Assembly: GCA_009937555.1 (NCBI GenBank)
Contig: JAACFD010000021.1
Location: 1 to 14,918 of the forward strand
Length of the DNA stretch: 14,918 bases
Origin: Chlamydiales bacterium
GTDB taxonomy: Bacteria; Chlamydiota; Chlamydiia; Chlamydiales; JAACFD01
Reading direction: 5' to 3'
Shown here: positions 7,686-13,263 of the stretch, one piece after another
Position numbering within the stretch: position 1 is the first letter of the stretch
Layout: each line of letters opens with the position of its first letter
Translations under genes and position numbers: made by a program
The notes under the pieces: generated by a model
Told to the model about the DNA's origin: nothing
What the model saw: the letters and a program-made list of their open reading frames with translations, nothing else
The model's database searches: none

Positions 7686-8612
7686 TTAGACTCTCTCCCA
7701 GTGCTTTAGAAATTGATCATCTGGAACATTGATAAAAAAGTCACTTTTTGTAAACCAAGTCAATGGAGCAAGCACTTGACCCTTAGGTTTTGATGAGCCA
7801 TTTGCGCTTAAGTAGGCTCCCCACCAACTGTAAGAGCTATTGGCAATCACATGATTTTTGCAGCGAGTCATTAAATAAAGGCTTTCAAACTGTCCCTCAT
7901 CTATCCAGGTAATATGAGAGAATTTTTTTAGTGATTTTAGTTTTTTAGCTTCTTCTAAATCGTCTGAAAAAACCATTAGGTGGGCGTCTTTGGGAAATCT
8001 TTCAAGAGCTTTTTTATAATAGTTTTTATCGTTAAGTATCTTAAAGCCATACTTTGAGTAGTCTCCTCTCCTGACATGGACAGCAACGGTATTGCCAGAT
8101 AAAGCCGACGCATATTTACTCTCCATGCGCTTTCTTATTTCTGAGTTAAAACTGATTAAAGAAAGCAGTAAAGGGCGTATTTTATGGAAGTATTTCCAAG
8201 ATTGAAAATAACCTTTAATACTTATATTACCTTTGGAAGAAGGAAGGGGGGTGTAGGCATACCGTTTTTCTTTATAGACAAGATCGCTTTTGGGGCGCTT
8301 TTTTACAGAAGTAAAATAGCGCGAGTCTTTTTTTAAGATCTCAAAAGCATTGTAATGAGAGGGGTTGTCTGTGAATTTTCTAGGTATGAATATTTTCTTG
8401 TTATGCTCTTTTGCATAGCAAATAGCAGTAGCTAGTTCATAGAGCTGGTTTCCCAAACGGCCTGGCGTAAATACTAAGGTTAAAAAACGGCCATTTGAAA
8501 GCATTGAATTAGACGGTTTTACAGAGCGTCCGTTGAGTAGTCCCAACTGTGTTATCTCATCTTGGGAAGGGATAGTTGCTAAAGAGGCTAATTCTTTGTC
8601 TTCAATTTTCAT
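7686..8612 (-). CDS. Glycosyltransferase family 11, alpha-1,2-fucosyltransferase-like
   Basis: A 308-residue GT11 enzyme. The family transfers L-fucose from GDP-fucose in alpha-1,2 linkage to galactose, as in H-type or Lewis-like surface glycans. Motifs in order: GRLGNQLYELA (51-61, usually GGLGNQMFQYA), the nucleotide-sugar site HVRRGDY (179-185), FSDDLE (215-220) and NSSYSWWGAYL (258-268). About 37 residues precede the first core strand (FLTLVF); most family members start almost directly at it. An internal ATG at 8504 would remove this extension, but neither start has a Shine-Dalgarno site, so the first ATG is kept. No membrane helix is seen. It leads the minus-strand group with GT90 and lptD, which suggests a product displayed on LPS or capsule. 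GDP-fucose synthesis genes are not in the window. Confidence 0.9.
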   Translation of the reverse strand: MKIEDKELASLATIPSQDEITQLGLLNGRSVKPSNSMLSNGRFLTLVFTPGRLGNQLYELATAICYAKEHNKKIFIPRKFTDNPSHYNAFEILKKDSRYFTSVKKRPKSDLVYKEKRYAYTPLPSSKGNISIKGYFQSWKYFHKIRPLLLSLISFNSEIRKRMESKYASALSGNTVAVHVRRGDYSKYGFKILNDKNYYKKALERFPKDAHLMVFSDDLEEAKKLKSLKKFSHITWIDEGQFESLYLMTRCKNHVIANSSYSWWGAYLSANGSSKPKGQVLAPLTWFTKSDFFINVPDDQFLKHWERV

Positions 8613-8658
8613 TAGATATTCAGCTTAAGGCTAGGTTAGTAAGCTTCATTCTAAAGGA

Positions 8659-8686
8659 AGTATATAATTAACAACAAGCAAGTAAA
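8659..8686 (-). promoter_or_regulatory. Candidate sigma70-like promoter for the fucosyltransferase gene
   Basis: Read on the minus strand, TTTACT (8686-8681), a 16-base spacer and TATACT (8664-8659). The -10 matches consensus at 5 of 6 positions and the -35 at 4 of 6. The start point would be near 8652, with a leader of about 40 bases. It lies in the 151-base divergent gap shared with the gene at 8764. A TATAAT on the plus strand at 8663-8668 could serve that gene, but it has no acceptable -35. Confidence 0.4.
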
Positions 8687-8706
8687 AGGGATAGCTTTTT
8701 ACTTTT

Positions 8707-8731
8707 TATATACGTTTTATTTGCGTATATA
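8707..8731 (+). promoter_or_regulatory. Perfect 8-bp inverted repeat upstream of the orphan gene (operator- or leader-like)
   Basis: TATATACG (8707-8714) and CGTATATA (8724-8731) are perfect inverted copies separated by 9 bases (TTTTATTTG). The repeat lies 33 bases before the ATG at 8764, inside the divergent gap. It could be a dimeric repressor site or a stem in the leader RNA. No regulator gene is nearby to assign it to. Confidence 0.4.
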
Positions 8732-8763
8732 GGAAGTAAATATACTTATACAAAGGAACAAAT

Positions 8764-9441
8764 ATGGTAAGAGAAGCTTCTGGAGCAGATGGATCTATTA
8801 GCCCTCAGTCTCCCTTATCCAATGCTACAGTTAGCTCTGGCCAGCTAACACCTACTGAGAAAACTACGGCTAGTTTGTTTGCTGCTTCTCGCGGGAAAAC
8901 TCCCGCTACGGCTTTGCTTAATTTTTCAACAGGTGAAGTTCTATCAGCTTCTTCTCTGGATCAAAGGCAAGTTACTTGTTCTCTGATTTTTAATAAGCTA
9001 TTTACTTCTAGAAGAGAAGTAAGAGGAAGGTTGGAAGCTATTTGCAAAGGGTTTAGCACTGCAGTGGAGAAAAAACTAGCTGAAGGGGTAAATGTAAACT
9101 ATACAGAAATTGAAAAGGCGAGAGAAGCGCTTTCATTATTTGAAAACATTGAACAAGCTTTAGTAGGGCTTGAAAGGTTTCCTTTAGATAATATTGGAGC
9201 AAAAAAAGCCTATAATTTTGATGGGGACTTTTTCTCGGAGCTTCAAGCAGGTTTGGAGAATTTCTTTACGCTTTCTGGTAACTTAAAAACCGATATAGGT
9301 GAAGCTAGTGAAGAAGCTTATCAAGAACAAACTTCAAAAATAGAGCAGCTTGGTGTCAGTTCAAGTAGCCGTAGTGCAAGTTTAAAGATTATGCAGTTTA
9401 TAAGAGATATTTTAGCTGAAGAGAGTGGGAGAGATAGTTAA
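8764..9441 (+). CDS. Orphan Ser/Thr-rich soluble protein of unknown function
   Basis: A 225-residue protein I do not recognise. Residues 1-45 are rich in Ser, Thr, Gly, Ala and Pro (six Ser and five Thr in 15-40) and look disordered. Residues about 68-190 look mostly alpha-helical, with charged stretches such as RREVRGRLEAICKGF and YTEIEKAREALSLFENIEQA. A second Ser-rich patch (SSSSRSAS, 199-206) precedes a final helix. There are two cysteines (72 and 94), no Sec signal and no membrane segment. The start is well supported by AAAGGA at good spacing before the ATG. A small, polar, Ser/Thr-rich N-terminus is seen in many type III secretion substrates, but it is not diagnostic and no secretion genes are in view. 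The gene is followed by a hairpin and a new promoter, so it is probably its own transcription unit. Confidence 0.8.
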   Translation: MVREASGADGSISPQSPLSNATVSSGQLTPTEKTTASLFAASRGKTPATALLNFSTGEVLSASSLDQRQVTCSLIFNKLFTSRREVRGRLEAICKGFSTAVEKKLAEGVNVNYTEIEKAREALSLFENIEQALVGLERFPLDNIGAKKAYNFDGDFFSELQAGLENFFTLSGNLKTDIGEASEEAYQEQTSKIEQLGVSSSSRSASLKIMQFIRDILAEESGRDS

Positions 9442-9456
9442 AGGTACTCGAAGCTA

Positions 9457-9485
9457 TTGATCCCCAAAGCATAATAAGTTATAAT
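9457..9485 (+). promoter_or_regulatory. Sigma70-like promoter for the DUF6790-like gene
   Basis: TTGATC (9457-9462), exactly 17 bases, then a perfect TATAAT (9480-9485). The -35 matches four of six consensus bases. The predicted start point is near 9492, the first base of a hairpin followed by seven T's (9492-9528), so the transcript would begin with a terminator-like structure. Confidence 0.55.
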
Positions 9486-9496
9486 GCTTTTTCTTT
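9466..9496 (+). terminator. Candidate intrinsic terminator of the orphan gene
   Basis: AAAGCAT (9466-9472) pairs with ATGCTTT (9484-9490), an 11-base loop between them, and the run TTCTTT follows. The stem has only two G-C pairs, so termination would be weak. It overlaps the -10 element of the next promoter and may be an operator-like dyad instead. Confidence 0.35.
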
Positions 9497-9528
9497 ACTT
9501 AACTGACGTAATAGTAAAGAGTTTTTTT
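9492..9528 (+). terminator. Hairpin plus T7 tract: terminator or leader attenuator
   Basis: TCTTTACT (9492-9499) and AGTAAAGA (9513-9520) form a perfect 8-bp stem with a 13-base loop, followed by G and seven T's (9522-9528). This has the shape of an intrinsic terminator. It would stop read-through from the orphan gene. Because the promoter at 9457-9485 fires at about 9492, it would also form the very 5' end of the downstream mRNA, just before the Shine-Dalgarno AAGG at 9537-9540. Confidence 0.5.
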
Positions 9529-9548
9529 GATTTTTCAAGGTCTATAGT

Positions 9549-10079
9549 ATGTTCGGAGCTAGCCAGATTCTATTCGTCATTCTCCCTTTGTTAAGCTCAA
9601 GCTTACATGTTTTTTTGGGAGAAGACTCTAAAAAAGAAAGCCAAATTGCGAAGAGGTTTTTACAGCACTTCTTATTTATAGGAGTAGGGGTTCAAGGTCT
9701 AGCAACAGCTTATATGCAAACTTTTGAACCTGAAAGTATCAGTAAGTTTTTAGACTGGCAGTCAAGTGGCTTACTTTTAGAAGTGGCGAAAGCAAACTTT
9801 GCATTTGGACTATTAGGTATTTTAACTATATGGTTTAGAGGTAATTTCTGGGTTGCAACAGGGCTTGGCTATTCGATTTTTCTATTAACAAAATTTATTA
9901 GCCATGTTTCAGATCAAGGTTCATTCCTAGCTTTGCAGCCTGCTTTTTATTCTGATTTTTGTATCCCATTTTTCATTTTGACACTTCTTGGTTCTTCAGC
10001 CTTATTCTCCTTCAGGGAAAAGCATTCTCCTGGTGAAGAAAGCTCTTCTGGAGATGAGAGTGAAGGATCTGATTCATAA
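9549..10079 (+). CDS. Multi-pass membrane protein resembling DUF6790
   Basis: A 176-residue inner-membrane protein with five likely helices (about 5-23, 37-56, 79-97, 100-120 and 136-154) and a short acidic Ser/Gly-rich cytoplasm-like tail (PGEESSSGDESEGSDS). The pattern FLFIGVGVQGL (41-51), a conserved-looking DWQSS (69-73), LEVAKANFAFGLLGI (77-91) and FRGNFWVATGLG (96-107) recalls the DUF6790 family, a small bacterial membrane family of unknown function. This is recognition from memory of the motif layout, not a search. The ATG at 9549 has AAGG eight bases upstream. The acidic tail looks like an addition. Its stop codon is one base from that of the convergent LMF-like gene. No function is proposed. 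Confidence 0.75.
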   Translation: MFGASQILFVILPLLSSSLHVFLGEDSKKESQIAKRFLQHFLFIGVGVQGLATAYMQTFEPESISKFLDWQSSGLLLEVAKANFAFGLLGILTIWFRGNFWVATGLGYSIFLLTKFISHVSDQGSFLALQPAFYSDFCIPFFILTLLGSSALFSFREKHSPGEESSSGDESEGSDS

Positions 10080-10080
10080 T

Positions 10081-11499
10081 CTAAATAGGCCCTTCTTTGC
10101 TAAAAACAGGGCAGTACAAACCTAGAGGTTTAGATTCCCAGTAGCAATTAGGTTTATCTTCTAGTTTTGTAAAAGTATACTCAGCTAGTAAGCAGCGAAC
10201 ATATTTAGGTGGCTCTTTAGAAAAAGGGTTTTTGTGCAACAGAGAATTCAGAGCTTCGGATCCATTTAGAATTTTAAATAACATTTTTGTAAGCCATGGA
10301 TTTTCTTGATAGTTTCCAAGAGCTGCAAACCACATTTGCCAATCTAGCCTTGGATGAAAAGGAGTTATTTGTTTTAAATTATCAGACTCTAATGAGGGCT
10401 TATATTTAAACTCTAGTGTCTGCCACTTTTTATTATCATAAGATCCCTGAACAATAATCTCTCGTCGCTTAGTGGTCATCACTGCAAACAGACCATAAGC
10501 ATTTAAAAGCTTTAGCTGCTTGAAAAAGGAAATGATTTTTTGGTAGCTATCTGGAAGCGTAATGAAGTGCTGTAACACAACTCCGATATGTAGGCATGAG
10601 AAAAACAAAACCCAACAGAAAAAAAGTAGAGCTTCAGCTCCTAGAGCTGGTGCTTGTGGATGAATAGCGACCTGTGTGATTGAGGGAATGCATAAAACAA
10701 TACTCTGTACATTAAAAAATGAAAAGTTACCACTTAGGAAAATTAGCACTTGTAAAAGTATAAGAAGTGCGATTGCATAATTACTAATAGAGGGAATGAA
10801 AATTAAAAAAGGAACTATAATTTCTATTACAAACATGATAGCACAGCAGAATTTATGAAAGCTTTGAGGCATATTGTATAGGTAGTAAGCTAGTTTATTA
10901 GGTAGGGGCTGCGTATAGTAGTGAAAGTTTAAAGCCTTAAGCTTTCTCCAGTTTTCATCTTTGCTTTTGATTTTTACTATTCCCGACAGAAACATTAGCT
11001 TAAATAGTATAAGCGACCAAAGGAACTGATAAGTGCTTAGAAGTGCTTCAGGGCATAGATTATAAAAAATAGCAAAAAATAACATTTCAGTTAGAAGAGT
11101 ATCCCATTGAAACGACAAAAAATCAAAATCGAGATTAGTAAACGATAGGAAAATTACGAGTAAGAGAAATAGACAGAGAGGAGCAAGGAAGTTAAAAATT
11201 AGAAGAGATAAGCTTAGAACACTTCCTAACAGCAAAAGCTTTTTTGAAAAGTTATCACTATAGTAAATAAAAAAAATACTAAAAGCTGTGTAGGCTACTT
11301 TTAAATAGTAGTCGCTTTTACTTTTGCTTTTCTTTTTAAAATAAAGCTTTAGATTATTCAAGTTTTGCTCAATAGAGCTGAGGCCATCTTTGCTAAAAAG
11401 ACCATCAAACTGATAATAAAGAGAAGCAAAGGCAAAAAAACAAACAAAACCAAATAGTCTATTAAAGATCTCCTGGATAAAAACAGCTTCTAAAAACAT
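10081..11499 (-). CDS. Lipase maturation factor family (LMF1-like) membrane protein
   Basis: A bacterial member of the lipase maturation factor family. Vertebrate LMF1 is an ER membrane protein needed to fold secreted lipases; the bacterial role is not established. Numbered from the ATG at 11499 (472 residues), conserved blocks are AFASLYYQFDGLFSKDGL (23-40), LNFHYYTQPLPNKLAYYL (190-207), SGNFSFFN (256-263), IIVQGSYDNKKW (348-359), PRLDWQMWFAALG (383-395), LHKNPF (421-426) and a C-terminal GLYCPVFS. Many hydrophobic helices fill residues 5-315 and a soluble domain follows. The frame can start at a TTG at 11550, but that has no ribosome site. The ATG has AAGAG eight bases upstream and keeps the whole family region. 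The family match is strong; no lipase gene is in the window. Confidence 0.88.
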   Translation of the reverse strand: MFLEAVFIQEIFNRLFGFVCFFAFASLYYQFDGLFSKDGLSSIEQNLNNLKLYFKKKSKSKSDYYLKVAYTAFSIFFIYYSDNFSKKLLLLGSVLSLSLLIFNFLAPLCLFLLLVIFLSFTNLDFDFLSFQWDTLLTEMLFFAIFYNLCPEALLSTYQFLWSLILFKLMFLSGIVKIKSKDENWRKLKALNFHYYTQPLPNKLAYYLYNMPQSFHKFCCAIMFVIEIIVPFLIFIPSISNYAIALLILLQVLIFLSGNFSFFNVQSIVLCIPSITQVAIHPQAPALGAEALLFFCWVLFFSCLHIGVVLQHFITLPDSYQKIISFFKQLKLLNAYGLFAVMTTKRREIIVQGSYDNKKWQTLEFKYKPSLESDNLKQITPFHPRLDWQMWFAALGNYQENPWLTKMLFKILNGSEALNSLLHKNPFSKEPPKYVRCLLAEYTFTKLEDKPNCYWESKPLGLYCPVFSKEGPI

Positions 11500-11601
11500 G
11501 ATGATTACTCTTTTATTATCAGACCACAACTGTCTAGTTTGTGCTAACAACTAAAAGTAAATAAAGACTATCTTTTATCGCAAGCAATGAAAGAAAATTA
11601 C

Positions 11602-13125
11602 CTATGAAATTAAGCTTGAGATGATTTCTGTATTAAATCGCATTGCTTGAACACTTATTGCCTGCTTAGCATCTACTAGCATCTGATTAACAGTAAAATC
11701 TGAAACAGTTTCAGCTATATCAATATCTTCTACAGCACTTTGAGCTTCTTTAAGACCAAAGCCTTGTTTTGAGTGTACTTCAAGTAGCTGATTCAAACTT
11801 CTCATATTAGAGCCTACAATTACTCTCATCCCTTGTAGGCTGGTGTGTAGGTTTTCAAGAGAGTTCAACGCTGTTTGAGCATTAGATATTGTGGTAGTTG
11901 TAACACCACTTACATCAAAGCTATCAAATGAAGTAGCTTCTAGTGTATAGATACTGTCAGAGTTTTCTGGTAGTACTTCTCCTCCTGCATACAATGCTCT
12001 AATCCCATCAATATCATCTTGAAGCAGGTACGCTGAGCCAAGTCCGCTATAACGGTTTTGTATAATAGGCTCCATAATACCTGGATTTGATGTATGTCCT
12101 AGACCAAGAGCGTGTCCAATTTCATGAACACTTGTTTCAAGAAATAAGCTGACATCCCATGTCTGCCCAGTATCATAATGCGTATCTCCAGCAAGACCTG
12201 AGTTTGCTGTAGGGTAGTAAGCATGAGCTAAGACACCTGCTCCGTCACCATCTATATAGTGAGCTCCAAACCTCATAACTGGGTGACCAGTTGGGTCATA
12301 ATTACTTGCATCACTTGGAGCAGGGCCGCTATCTGCTACTTCTGTGAAAGTTATATTTCCGTCAGCAGCATTAGCCCATAAAGCTAGTGCTTCTACAATA
12401 GCAGCCTTTGAATCTGCTGTGCTGATACCAGTCAAAGGATCACCTTCCAGAGATGAATGAAAACTATAAGTGATACTTACATTAGGATCTACATAAGGTG
12501 CGCCAGCTTCTATCCATCCCTCTCCTGTACCTAAGGTATAACTTACAGGTTGTTGGACAACAGTTTCTACATATTCTAAATTAAGTTCTCCAGCAGGGTC
12601 CCAGTAGACACCATGGGCGTGGTCATGATCATGATCGTCTTCTTCGTGGTAAATTACTTCAAGTTGTGTATAAGTGATTAGGCTTGTATCTGGCGTGTAA
12701 TTGATATTATCTGACGAGAAAAGCTCTTTGCCATTGTACTTTTTATCTTGTAAAACTTCGATTTCAGCTTCAATTTTTTGCACTTCTTGGTCAATAACTG
12801 CGCGATCCTCATCACTTTTAAGAGGATCTGTAGCTGCTACAGCAAGTTTATGCATTCGCTGAAGAGCATCCTCAGCCAATTTTAAAGCGTCGTCTTGAGT
12901 TTGGGTATAGCCAACTGCATTTTTTATGGTCGTCTGAATGCTCTTACTACGCATCACTTGGGTTCTAAGCCGTTGGGCGTAGTTGATAGAGCCAGCTCCT
13001 TGCTCAGCACTTGGGTACTTTTTACCAGAGCTCAGGCGTTGCATTGATTTATTCAGCTTCTTTAAGCTGCTGTTCCCTCCCAAACCAAGCGAAAATAGAT
13101 TATTTGTAGGGTAGATACTTCCCAT
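11602..13125 (-). CDS. Flagellin with an inserted matrixin-type zinc metalloprotease domain
   Basis: A 507-residue flagellin that should be exported by the flagellar apparatus and polymerise through its conserved ends. N-terminal D0/D1 helices span about 8-138 (LSSGKKYPSAEQGAGS, LQRMHKLAVAATDP, KKYNGKELFS). The C-terminal helices span about 412-507 (LQGMRVIVGSNMRSLNQLL, VEDIDIAETVSDFTVNQML). The central region (about 205-380) is a complete metzincin/matrixin catalytic domain, not a normal D2/D3. It has FGAHYIDGDGAGVLAHAYYP and GDTHYD, which match the matrixin structural Zn/Ca sites, then the catalytic HEIGHALGLGH (334-344, bases 12094-12126), Met-turn GIMEP (349-353) and closing helix QDDIDGIRALYAG. 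A His/Asp-rich stretch lies at 160-171. The protein has no cysteine and no M10 prodomain, so there is no cysteine switch. AAGGA lies eight bases before the ATG. Proteolytic flagellins (flagellinolysins) are known. Activity here is inferred from intact motifs. Confidence 0.92.
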   Translation of the reverse strand: MGSIYPTNNLFSLGLGGNSSLKKLNKSMQRLSSGKKYPSAEQGAGSINYAQRLRTQVMRSKSIQTTIKNAVGYTQTQDDALKLAEDALQRMHKLAVAATDPLKSDEDRAVIDQEVQKIEAEIEVLQDKKYNGKELFSSDNINYTPDTSLITYTQLEVIYHEEDDHDHDHAHGVYWDPAGELNLEYVETVVQQPVSYTLGTGEGWIEAGAPYVDPNVSITYSFHSSLEGDPLTGISTADSKAAIVEALALWANAADGNITFTEVADSGPAPSDASNYDPTGHPVMRFGAHYIDGDGAGVLAHAYYPTANSGLAGDTHYDTGQTWDVSLFLETSVHEIGHALGLGHTSNPGIMEPIIQNRYSGLGSAYLLQDDIDGIRALYAGGEVLPENSDSIYTLEATSFDSFDVSGVTTTTISNAQTALNSLENLHTSLQGMRVIVGSNMRSLNQLLEVHSKQGFGLKEAQSAVEDIDIAETVSDFTVNQMLVDAKQAISVQAMRFNTEIISSLIS

Positions 13126-13160
13126 AGCTCAATTCCTTTTTCGCTAAAGTTTCTAAGCTA

Positions 13161-13170
13161 TATATCGGAA
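13161..13170 (-). promoter_or_regulatory. Sigma28-like -10 element before the protease-flagellin
   Basis: The minus strand reads TTCCGATATA at 13170-13161, which shares CCGATA with the sigma28 (FliA) -10 consensus GCCGATAA. It lies 35 bases upstream of the flagellin ATG, a suitable place. The expected -35 (TAAA, 15 bases upstream) is only half matched, so this is a hint rather than a full promoter. Confidence 0.35.
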
Positions 13171-13182
13171 GGAAATAGAATA

Positions 13183-13213
13183 AGGTAAGAGAGCTTTTGA
13201 AGCTTTCTTACCT
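13183..13213 (-). terminator. Strong hairpin terminator of the 435-residue orphan gene
   Basis: Positions 13183-13196 and 13200-13213 form a 14-bp stem with one G-T wobble and a 3-base loop. Read on the minus strand it is followed by TATTCTATTTCC, a moderately T-rich tail. It lies 51 bases past the stop codon at 13264-13266 and just upstream of the flagellin promoter region, so it separates the two transcription units. Confidence 0.7.
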
Positions 13214-13263
13214 ATGCCACTCATAATTAATAGAGTACTTTTTTACTTTTGTTTTAATAGGGG

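Noticed and set aside
10090..10113. GCCC/GGGC stem at the end of the LMF-like gene as a shared terminator
   Set aside because: Only four pairs with a 16-base loop and no T-tract in either direction.
11500..11550. TTG at 11550 as the start of the LMF-like gene
   Set aside because: No ribosome site precedes it and the added 17 residues lie outside the conserved family region; the ATG at 11499 is better supported.
12625..12636. Two tandem ATGATC units in the flagellin, possible phase-variable repeat
   Set aside because: Only two copies; they simply encode the alternating His-Asp residues, and slippage at so few units is unlikely.
13144..13151. TAAAGTTT on the plus strand, identical to the sigma28 -35 consensus
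   Set aside because: It lies on the opposite strand to the flagellin gene and no matching -10 follows; the gap's CCGATA is on the minus strand.
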